This document shows positions 10,001-16,220 of a stretch of DNA of 16,220 nucleotides, one piece after another. Position 1 is the first letter of the stretch. Every line of letters starts with the position of its first letter. The notes under the pieces were generated by a model. That model saw only the letters and a list, made by a program, of their open reading frames with translations. It did not search any database and had not been told where the DNA came from. The stretch is from Mycoemilia scoparia (lineage: Eukaryota > Kickxellomycota > Kickxellomycetes > Kickxellales > Kickxellaceae): positions 1-16,220 of the forward strand of contig JANBPU010000330.1 in assembly GCA_027575805.1 (NCBI GenBank), in the 5' to 3' direction. The position numbers and the translations under genes are program-made.

Positions 10001-11549
10001 ACAAAAGGACAAGGATGTTGAGCGTGTCATCAAGCTTCTTGGCCTTGAGGGCATTGGCAATGCCATGATTGGTGATCCAGACGGCAAACTTGGTATTTCT
10101 CTTGAAGAACGCAAGCGCCTTACAATTGCTGTTGAACTTGTTGCCAAGCCAAAGATTCTGTTCCTTGACGAGCCCACATCTGGCCTCGATGCTCAAGCTG
10201 CATTCAACATCGTTCACTTCCTTCGTCGTCTTGCTGCTACTGGTGAAACCATTCTTTGCACCATCCATCAGCCCAGCTCTATCCTGTTTGAGCACTTTGA
10301 TCGCTTGCTTCTTCTCGCTCGTGGCGGACACACTACCTACTTTGGAGACATTGGAAAGGATGCCAAAACCCTCATCTCATACTTTGAACGCAATGGTGGA
10401 CCCAAGTGCAGTCCTGATGCCAACCCTGCTGAATATATTCTTGACATTGTTGGATCCAGCCAGAATACCACCAACTGGGCCGAGATCTGGAACAATTCGC
10501 CTGAAGCTCAAGATATTGTTGAGGAAATTGAGCGCCTCCGTGAGCTTGAAGCAAGCAGTGGTAGCCACCAGCTTAGTGAGAATGACAATGCCAAATTCGC
10601 CACCCCAGATCTCTACCAGATTCGTACTGTCTTCAGAAGAATGCTTCTCACCTACTGGCGTGATTATGAGTACAACTTGACCAGAGTTGCTCTCCAGATT
10701 ATGTCCGCATTGATTATTGGTTTCTCGTTCTTCAACCTTAGCAACGATGTTGTTGATCTTCAGAACAAAGTCTTTACTGTCTTCCAGTCGTCTGTTATCG
10801 GTGTTTTGATCATTAACCAGATCCAGCCCCAGTTTGTTCGTCAGCGTTTGTGGTATTCTCGTGAAGCATCTACCAACCAGTACGGATGGAAGGCCTTTGC
10901 CTTTGCCATCATCTTTGCCGAGTGGCCATTTGCGATCTTTGCCTCAACACTCTACGTTGTTTGCTTGTACTGGACTTCTGGACTCAACTCCCTCAGCGAC
11001 AGAACTGGATACTTCTATCTCATGTACATCACTCTTACTATCTTCTCGGTAACTCTCGGTCAGGCTATTATCGCATTTGTTCCTAACGACATTATTGCTG
11101 CATTGCTTAACCCTATCTTCACCTCCTTCATGCTTCTCTTCTGCGGTGTCACTAACCCATACCCAACTATGCCCAAGTTCTGGCGCAGCTGGATGTACTG
11201 GCTTACACCCATCCGCTACTTTGTTGAAGGTGTCGTTACCAATGAACTTTACGATCTTGATATTGTTTGTAAACCCGAACAATTCTATGTCTTCCAGCCT
11301 CCCTCTGACCAGACTTGCGGAGATTATGCTGCTGACTTCTTGAAGACTGGCCCAGGCTACTTGAAAAACCCTGATGCCTCATCGGATTGCCAGTACTGCC
11401 CATTCAAGGTTGGTCAAGAATACTTTGTCACTCTCGACTGGGACTTTGCTAACCGTTACCGCAACTTTGGAATTATGCTTGCTTTCTTGGTCTTCAACTG
11501 TCTTGTTGTCACATTCTTTATCAAGGTCTATAAGGTTAACAAGCGCTAG
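7023..11549 (+). CDS. PDR-type (ABCG) full-size ABC transporter, 1508 aa
   Basis: An ATP-driven membrane exporter of the pleiotropic-drug-resistance family, by family knowledge acting at the plasma membrane on hydrophobic drugs, lipids or sterols; the substrate is unknown. The layout is reverse, (NBD-TMD)x2. Residues 1-120 are Ser/Asn/Gly-rich, and an ABC-N-like segment starts near F131. NBD1: Walker A GQPGSGCS at 231-238 with C237 in place of lysine, signature CSGGE at 345-349, Walker B VWD at 367-369, and Y403 where the H-loop histidine would be. TMD1 runs from about 560 to 832; its large external loop carries C758 and C778. NBD2: Walker A GSSGAGKT with K924, degenerate signature LGISLEERKR at 1023-1032, Walker B FLDE with D1049/E1050, and H1082. 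TMD2 starts near 1222; its last external loop carries C1416, C1432 and C1456-x-x-C1459. The start is firm: an in-frame TAA lies at 7008-7010, A is at -3, and no ATG occurs at 6769-7022. The length is normal, with no intron, and GCC/AAG/GGT/TCT codon bias suggests high expression. Confidence 0.97.
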   Translation: MSQKSNNNENNSIHSSASTRASFDENGIRGGGDGGKAAGKKGSYDEIKPTNNKTGSSNNLDNNALERELTIDSQTQRDPRRYNANEPTESFGEPLNVSLNNATIRYRSIRRSLSKPLTLDQAELGGGNTLFDLSAWLRNKEEVPDEKYAKRLGLVFDDLYVRGSPVADRHIHTFVTMFYHIIPTIKHIGLGAINGVRSVFGGRPVGVGEGKLILEDITGFCSEGEMLLVLGQPGSGCSTLLRVLGNERKTYSKIDGEVTYGGISPEEMYSKYRGEIAYNQEEDRHYATLSVRKTLGFAIECKMPSRRVVQNRSAFRTELLDAVIDMFGLRGCADTVVGDAFVRGCSGGERKRVSIAEQIVTGAAVNVWDGSTRGLDSSSALDYVRSLRVSTDMLKKTTVVTLYQASENIYKLFDKVLVLDKGRCLYFGPADHAVEYFDKLGIYKPPRLTTSDFLTGVTQLHERQVKEGYENIAPKTADEFAAAFKASTEYAEAKSEIRSYESRVENEHPGQNFREIVQESKMGAGKSKLRRRSPYTTTFSYQFMALLKREWLLVWGNIPLLVFRYIYNIAFAIIVGTLFFRLPTTSDGAFTRGGTIFFTILFNSLSAQAEIPKAITGRQIVYKHKGLALYHPSAYLLAQVIVDIPFMALQIILFSCILYWVCGLYATAGHFFTFMLITFFTALCLTAYFRFVASVSPNTEIAHTISGISLLFLIMYAGYLIPYPSMHPWFIWIYWINPIAYGISGLVANEFSQLKLECSGAQLVPRGPGYTDIANQVCTLQGAKPGVPYVMGSDYAYAGYRIDVGRKWVDFVAVLCFWLLFVLLTAVINEFVQYGGEGYTINVFKKRVKPVPEVPEDTDEFDKKARERSAPTDEEILNGTMYMWKNIDYVVPVKGGERKLLDKVNGYVKPGTLTALMGSSGAGKTTLLDVLAQRKTIGKIDGEMLINGIAPPKSFQRVTGYCEQLDVHNPHSTVRESLRFAAYLRQPFHVSKEQKDKDVERVIKLLGLEGIGNAMIGDPDGKLGISLEERKRLTIAVELVAKPKILFLDEPTSGLDAQAAFNIVHFLRRLAATGETILCTIHQPSSILFEHFDRLLLLARGGHTTYFGDIGKDAKTLISYFERNGGPKCSPDANPAEYILDIVGSSQNTTNWAEIWNNSPEAQDIVEEIERLRELEASSGSHQLSENDNAKFATPDLYQIRTVFRRMLLTYWRDYEYNLTRVALQIMSALIIGFSFFNLSNDVVDLQNKVFTVFQSSVIGVLIINQIQPQFVRQRLWYSREASTNQYGWKAFAFAIIFAEWPFAIFASTLYVVCLYWTSGLNSLSDRTGYFYLMYITLTIFSVTLGQAIIAFVPNDIIAALLNPIFTSFMLLFCGVTNPYPTMPKFWRSWMYWLTPIRYFVEGVVTNELYDLDIVCKPEQFYVFQPPSDQTCGDYAADFLKTGPGYLKNPDASSDCQYCPFKVGQEYFVTLDWDFANRYRNFGIMLAFLVFNCLVVTFFIKVYKVNKR

Positions 11550-11831
11550 ATTCATCCTTTCTACATATTTATAATTTGTGTAAACACATACATTCCTTTT
11601 TCCTATTACAGTATTTATTGCTAATCCATATTATGCCTTTTCTCTTTGTTTTTTACTCGCAAAAGCTCTTGTTTGAATTTCATTGAAATAATATAATGAA
11701 ATATCATTAAATTGGTTTTATTGCCTTTTATATAATTTTTAATCAACAATGAATAACCCCAAAAACCGTATATATCCAATAGTAGTATGTATATAGACAT
11801 AGACCAAAGACTCAAAGTATTAATCATGTCT

Positions 11832-11850
11832 ACTTTACTAGTGATCAAAA
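11832..11850. repeat. 19-bp direct repeat, uninterrupted copy
   Basis: ACTTTACT followed directly by AGTGATCAAAA. The same 19 bases recur at 11991-12016, split by 7 extra bases. Flanking sequences do not match, so the repeat unit is just this short element. Confidence 0.6.
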
Positions 11851-11990
11851 GTTAAGTTACAAGTCCTGCTTGTTTGGTTATCCATCATAGATAAACATAT
11901 GTGATGCAGGAAAAACCACATTTGTGGAAAACTCTTTGTATAGAATACTGACATATATACAATGTTAAATATTTGAAATTGTAAAAATTA

Positions 11991-12016
11991 ACTTTACTGC
12001 TAGCTAGTGATCAAAA
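11991..12016. repeat. 19-bp direct repeat, copy with 7-bp insertion
   Basis: ACTTTACT, then GCTAGCT, then AGTGATCAAAA. The extra bases include the palindrome GCTAGC. The right part runs into a small hairpin, GTGAT-CAAA-ATCAC at 12007-12020. Confidence 0.6.
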
Positions 12017-12176
12017 TCACCTCAAAGCGAGGATAGTAGTCTATTTACCCACTTTCCAGTGAATATTTGCAACTCAATAAGATTTATATCACCAATGAAT
12101 ATTAATAGTGGCTTGTAGAAAGATTGATTTAAAAGTATTGACACAAGTCTAGCTGATAAATATGTATGTAAATGAG

Positions 12177-13550
12177 CTAATAAACAGAAAATAATTCATC
12201 TTGAACTTGGTCATCGATTGCTTCAAGATCATAGTAATCAAACATTTCCTTTGAAACCAAATTCTTTAGCTTGTATATCAGCACCGGGTCATGCTTAAAT
12301 TGCGATCTTAAAAATCGAGAAAAAGAAAAGCTTTTGGTTCTAAATGGCCGGATGGCATTACTAGCATTAGCTTTCATAGCATAGCCAATCTCGACAGCCT
12401 TCAAATTTGGAAAATGGAGCAGGAATATTATAATCCACACATTCTCATATGGACTTGAATAGTATACCCATATCTTTGTAACACTTGGGATAGGAAATAG
12501 TTTTGGGGGACTACCATGCCATCCTGATTGACAAAAAGTAGTTATTATCAGCTCTTCGACTTTGAAATGTTGGCACAAGCATAAAAGTGGCTCAATTGAC
12601 AACGAATTTTCTAGATCAATATAACATTCGAATTTCATGATTTTATGCTTTGAGGTTGGTTGTACTAGATTAGCAGAATGCTGAGATGGGACCGCCACAT
12701 GACGAAGAGAATCCAGGCCACCAAAATAATTACCGCAAAATGTAAAAACTTCGAGAGCAGAGAAAATATCAAGAAATTCGATAGTATCCCTTACTGATTT
12801 AAACCCTTTTAGGCCACCAATATCTAGGATTATTAGATGTGGAAACATCATAGTGGTGGTGGTAGTGGTATTCTTTCTTGCTAATTTTTCAACCTTCTCA
12901 TCATATTCAACCGAGTGAATCCGCATTACTTGAAGCTTATCATAGATAGTTGAAATCTGATAAATATCACTCATGCTCAAAGAAATGTTTTGCAAATCAA
13001 TCCTTCTGAGAGCATTCATTGATGGGCTTTTTTCAAGTTTGGGGATCGCAAACTTGAACTTTTTAGTGAATACACTGTGGTAAAAGTCGATCAAATACGG
13101 GAATAGTGAGAGTAATTGGATTAAGTCGTTCGAAAAATTAAAGGAAAACTGAACATCGAGTTCCTTTATATATGGAAATACTAGCCCCTCAGACAGTATG
13201 AATGGTAACTCGTTGGTGTCCAGGTGTTCCACACTTATATAGCTCAGTTTAGGATATTGGTTGAACACGGTGAAATCTGAAAGGGTCAAAGTTATGCAAT
13301 CTAGAATGAGTGTATTGAGATTTTGTAGATGGTTTTGATTAATCGGTTGTTTTGGAATGGATTCAGTGTCACATTGGTTCAAGTTATTCTGTTGCAAATT
13401 GTAGTTTGGGTTCAATATGGCATCAAGCAAGCATTTAGAATCAACTTCTCCAAAACATTCTATACTAATATATTCAAGACTGCGTAATCCAGTTGCCAAG
13501 ATCGACAGTGCTTCCAAGTATTCTGATGAAGTAATATTGTAAAGACATAA
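12177..13550 (-). pseudogene. C-terminal LRR part of a split F-box/LRR gene, 457 codons after an in-frame stop
   Basis: This open frame directly continues the frame of 13551-14471 after one TAA, and ends in TAG at 12177-12179. It has no ATG at its beginning; the first in-frame methionine is codon 178 after the stop (ATG at 13017-13019), so it cannot be an independent full-length gene as written. The text immediately after the stop already reads as a leucine-rich repeat (SSEYLEALSILATGLRSLEY), which argues against an intron. Degenerate repeats continue throughout (for example LNTLILDCITLTLSDF, PHLIILDIGGLKGF and NLKAVEIGYAM). A Thr6 run is encoded by a GGT/AGT tract at 12852-12869. It could be the distal half of a disabled gene, a readthrough product, or the result of a sequence error. 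Confidence 0.6.
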
Positions 13551-14471
13551 TTATACATTTAGTTTTCTCGAGTTCTCGCGGTGTTTGAGTATCCAATGGG
13601 CCTGATAAACTTCCGGGGTTTCTAGGACCTGGCTTTCATCAGACAACAATCTTTCCAACGACTTGCTTACATGGTTTGGACCAAGACGTATCTTGTTGAA
13701 AAGAGGTGCAAGTTCTCGATAAGTTTCTTTCTGAATAGAGATTGACTCCAATCTTGAAAAGCTTTTGGAATTACTAAAGATCGATTTCACAAGAGGGTCC
13801 ACAATACCACTGTCTGACGCTATATATTGGACATTTGAAGAGACAGATAATTCCCTAATGCCATTTTTGTAAAAATATTTTTGAAATTCCAGAGTTAAAA
13901 AGAACGTGATGTCATGAAGGTTGGTAAAGTGGTTAAGTATGAGCTTCAAGTCATTGTAGTCCAATCTTTGGTCTATTCTCAAAACACTCAAAGATGGCGT
14001 AGCCATACTCGCCAAAATTGGCTCATTTGTAAACATTGAAATAGTCTCCCAGCATTCAATGTAGCTTTCGCTGCTGAGTTCCATGCACATGATCTGTGGG
14101 TGTTTCTTTGTTAGTGCTGCCAGTTCTTCATACTGAGTGAACCCTGGCATTATTCGAATTGATCTCAGTTTTGGAAGATAGAGGCCCTGAACTTCTGATG
14201 TGATGGCCGATGTGTGGTCTAGCTCAAGGCATCTTGTGTGTTTGTGCCCTTTGCGAATAAATTCGTCAAAAATATCTTGATCCAATATAAAATATGAAGG
14301 ATTGAATTGGTCCCACCTGGCTGCTTCGATTGCTCTTCTAAAACCCCTGTCGCTCTTGGAAATGAATCTGATTTGGGTATGTGCTGATGACAGGTGTAGA
14401 TAACCAGAAATCGTGTATTTTATTTCAGGTGGAATCGTACGCAATGATATTCTCTTTTCGTGCTTAGGCAT
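13551..14471 (-). CDS. F-box-like/LRR protein, N-terminal part, 306 aa to in-frame TAA
   Basis: A putative substrate adaptor for SCF ubiquitin ligases. Residues about 9-50 (ISLRTIPPEIKYTISGYL, then FISKSDRGFRRAI) fit the F-box pattern of a proline-containing start, an EI-x-x-x-I helix, and a later [VI]SK-x-x-R-x-x segment. Degenerate leucine-rich repeats follow (LPKLRSIRIM, PSLSVLRID, FSRLESISI). The ATG at 14469-14471 has A at -3. The frame ends at TAA 13551-13553, but the same frame stays open for another 457 codons that continue the repeats, so the natural protein was probably about 763 residues plus whatever residue the stop replaced. No intron with suitable splice sites and phase removes the stop. 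F-box identity is by motif only and the target is unknown. Confidence 0.6.
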   Translation of the reverse strand: MPKHEKRISLRTIPPEIKYTISGYLHLSSAHTQIRFISKSDRGFRRAIEAARWDQFNPSYFILDQDIFDEFIRKGHKHTRCLELDHTSAITSEVQGLYLPKLRSIRIMPGFTQYEELAALTKKHPQIMCMELSSESYIECWETISMFTNEPILASMATPSLSVLRIDQRLDYNDLKLILNHFTNLHDITFFLTLEFQKYFYKNGIRELSVSSNVQYIASDSGIVDPLVKSIFSNSKSFSRLESISIQKETYRELAPLFNKIRLGPNHVSKSLERLLSDESQVLETPEVYQAHWILKHRENSRKLNV

Positions 14472-16019
14472 GTTGAAGGAAGTTAAAGTCCAATGTTATA
14501 GAGAAAAGAAAGACAGATAAATAACATTGTAGTAGAACTGAGGTTGATAAAATGACCAACAGGATTAGGTGTATAACCAAAAATACTTTATGTAAATCAG
14601 CCATGAGAAAATAAAGTCTGTATGGATGGCCTGCATAATGGTGCATGTTGTCAAATCACACTTGGCTCAAATACTTGATAGTCAAAAGCGATTCTCCAGA
14701 TTTTAGCTCAATTATTGAACATTTGGTACCCAGTTCTTTGGACTCGAATTTGTCCAAAACTCTTTACATATCTGCCCAAGTTGTAAAAGGTATAGTTTTT
14801 GGCAATACCTTTTATAAGTTTACACTATGTTTTATAAATAATCTCCTTCATTCTTCATTTTGTGAATGTTACGAAGAACCCTGATTAAATATCTTGAAAT
14901 TCATTTACACTTGTTCTTTTTTATTCGCTTGAATCACAATTCCCTCTTGTCTTGCAGCTTTATTTATTATTATTCGCCATACATGTATTTTTGAGTCTAA
15001 ATTTGATGTCAAGAATGTTTTATACTAAATTTACTATGCTTGAATATATATTTTCAAGTTGTAAATATCTAATTGCAAATATACATACAAAAAGAGGATC
15101 AACGACTGTGATTCATTTCAAAAATCAAATGTCGTCTAAAAGCATTGGATCATAGCAATTCTTTTTTATGTATAGATGGCAATACTCTGCGCTGTGATGG
15201 ATAAGTTTGCTCTCAAAGAATGATATATTAATCCATGTATCGCACTTGGCCTTCTTGAACGATAATTGCTCTGGGCTCTTTCCTTTATCTTGACATGCAT
15301 TCCTCCCACATTTGCTTAGAATTGTGGAGATATTGCTGCTGTTATCACCACAAGTAGCTAAACTAGGCCGTGCGGTTTAGTAGGATAGCTGCAGTACTTT
15401 TGAACGGTTCAAGCTATTTTGAAGGCATAGAGCAGAACAGCCCTATGAAAACGGATTGTGATCATTTGTGGGCTAGTCGCGTCTCTGTGTGGAGATGATG
15501 CGAAATGCCAGCGAAAGGCTCAAGATAGTATTTTGGCATTGTTTGGCGCTTATAATAAACACAGTGAGCGAATATGTGTGTGCGTGTGCTTTTCCCATTC
15601 CAGTCAACAAGAACAATGGAATCATAGAAAAAAACACCTGTGGTTTGTTTGGCGTTGTTGTTGACTGTTTTGTTGTGATATGGAACACGTTTGCATCACC
15701 ACCAGCCATATTTTGCAATAATCCACCATCCTTTGCCCTTTCGTTTTGGTTTGCTGCTTGTTTCTCTTCCCTTTCTTTTTACTCATTTTCCTTTATTATT
15801 TTCAATGGTACATTTTATATATTGCTTTGGACGTTGAATATTTTATATTGCCCAATATGTATACTTCCAGGCCATCCTTCTTCTATATGTGTGCACAGGT
15901 GCTTATGTGGACACATGACTGTGCATTTTCAGCAATGCAATTCTTGTCATTTGTACTTTGTCCCTCTCCAAAAACAGACCTTAGTCCATGCGCTGCGTTT
16001 TCATTTGCTGTATTTCAAG
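14472..16019. other. Intergenic stretch upstream of the F-box/LRR gene
   Basis: The first ~170 bases are the likely minus-strand promoter and leader of the F-box/LRR gene, with TTATTTAT on that strand near 14510-14517. A 60-codon minus-strand frame (14464-14646) overlaps that gene's ATG and would be an upstream ORF only if transcription starts beyond 14646. On the plus strand, an ATG frame at 14645-14884 (79 codons) has fairly protein-like composition but no motif. T-rich frames at about 15489-16049 are Cys/Phe-rich and unrecognised. A small inverted repeat, CTAAAC/GTTTAG, lies at 15358-15380. Nothing here reaches the level of a called gene. Confidence 0.4.
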
Positions 16020-16065
16020 GTAAGTAATTTCCCACCACATTCTAGCTAACCATGCCTTTTTGTAG
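16020..16065 (+). other. Candidate spliceosomal intron, 46 nt
   Basis: The segment starts with a perfect GTAAGT, has GCTAAC with branch adenosine at 16049, and ends TTTTTGTAG 16 nt beyond the branch. All three signals are near consensus, making this the best intron candidate in the window. Joining the flanks leaves two frames open. One continues the Cys/Phe-rich upstream frame for about 21 codons to a TAA near 16129. The other gives FDWDADRRDRPSQYADLE and runs to a TAG at 16152-16154, inside the tRNA gene. The downstream flank is markedly GC-richer than its surroundings. The parent gene is not identified. Confidence 0.4.
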
Positions 16066-16144
16066 GGTATTTTGACTGGGATGCGGATCGGCGGGACCGT
16101 CCAAGCCAGTACGCGGACCTCGAAAATTTAATAAGAACTTGTTT

Positions 16145-16217
16145 GCCCGGCTAGCTCAATCGGTAGAGCGTGAGACTCTTAATCTCAAGGTTGTGGGTTC
16201 GACCCCCACGTTGGGCG
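16145..16217 (+). tRNA. tRNA-Lys (anticodon CUU)
   Basis: A complete 73-base cloverleaf. The acceptor GCCCGGC pairs with GTTGGGC with two G-U pairs, and the discriminator base is G. The D arm is GCTC/GAGC, the anticodon arm TGAGA/TCTCA with loop CTCTTAA (anticodon CTT at positions 34-36, reading AAG), and the T arm GTGGG/CCCAC with loop TTCGACC. There is no intron and no encoded CCA. The window ends three bases after the gene in TTT, probably the start of a Pol III terminator. The sequence is closer to the general eukaryotic tRNA-Lys(CUU) type than to the one I know from budding yeast. Confidence 0.97.
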
Positions 16218-16220
16218 TTT

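Larger units (their letters stand above)
11550..12176. other. AT-rich convergent spacer
   Basis: This lies between the ends of the transporter (plus) and the F-box/LRR gene (minus), so it should hold both 3' ends. It is AT-rich with stretches such as TATTTATAATTTGTGTAAA just after the transporter stop, plausible for fungal 3'-end formation. The 75-codon minus-strand frame at 11621-11848 lacks recognisable motifs. A split direct repeat is listed separately. Confidence 0.6.

Noticed and set aside
13517..13550. Intron GTATAA...TTCATCAG between the two F-box/LRR halves
   Set aside because: Its 34-nt length is not a multiple of three, so splicing would shift the downstream frame and hit an early stop. 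The donor is also poor.
14645..14884. 79-codon ATG frame divergent from the F-box/LRR gene
   Set aside because: The composition looks reasonable, but the ATG context is weak, no motif is recognisable, and it lies where the minus-strand promoter is expected.
15489..16049. 186-codon plus-strand frame as a gene
   Set aside because: It is T-rich and Cys/Phe-rich, has no recognised motif, and passes through a good intron signature at 16020. I kept only the intron as a feature.
1..16220. CRISPR arrays, bacterial operons, insertion sequences, rRNA genes and viral genes
   Set aside because: No regular repeat-spacer pattern, transposase, reverse transcriptase, rRNA segment or virus-like protein was found in any frame examined.

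Overview
The window is fungal nuclear DNA. Its anchor is an intact, uninterrupted 1508-codon gene for a full-size pleiotropic-drug-resistance (PDR/ABCG) transporter. This family's asymmetric layout (a C-for-K first Walker A, a canonical second ATP site, and large cysteine-bearing external loops) is typical of fungi. CTG codons fall at conserved leucines in the second nucleotide-binding domain, so the code is standard and CUG-Ser yeasts are unlikely. The tRNA-Lys at the right end resembles the widespread eukaryotic type more than the budding-yeast type. The PDR signature variants, sparse short introns, microsatellites and a long gene-poor stretch would fit an early-diverging or otherwise non-Saccharomyces fungus. 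That placement is an inference with low confidence.

Layout. Bases 1-7022 hold no confidently recognised gene. They contain degenerate repeats, microsatellites, a perfect 9-bp-arm palindrome, one candidate two-exon small gene on the minus strand (1631-1941), and a degenerate second copy of part of that locus near 3920-3990. Bases 6000-6930 are pyrimidine-rich on the plus strand and probably form the promoter and leader of the transporter, with a TATA-like AT run, a 19-codon upstream ORF and a candidate leader intron. The transporter (7023-11549, plus) is followed by a 627-bp AT-rich convergent spacer holding a split 19-bp direct repeat. On the minus strand, 14471-12177 is one continuous reading frame of 765 codons with an F-box-like N-terminus and degenerate leucine-rich repeats, broken by a single in-frame TAA at 13551-13553. 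Bases 14472-16144 hold only weak ORFs plus a convincing intron signature at 16020-16065. A tRNA-Lys(CUU) gene fills 16145-16217.

No functional cluster is evident. The transporter should act alone at a membrane as an ATP-driven exporter. The F-box/LRR protein, if made, would be an adaptor for SCF-type ubiquitin ligases, with no visible link to the transporter. The most useful points to check are the in-frame stop in the F-box/LRR gene, the three intron candidates, and the identity of the 7-kb gene-poor region.
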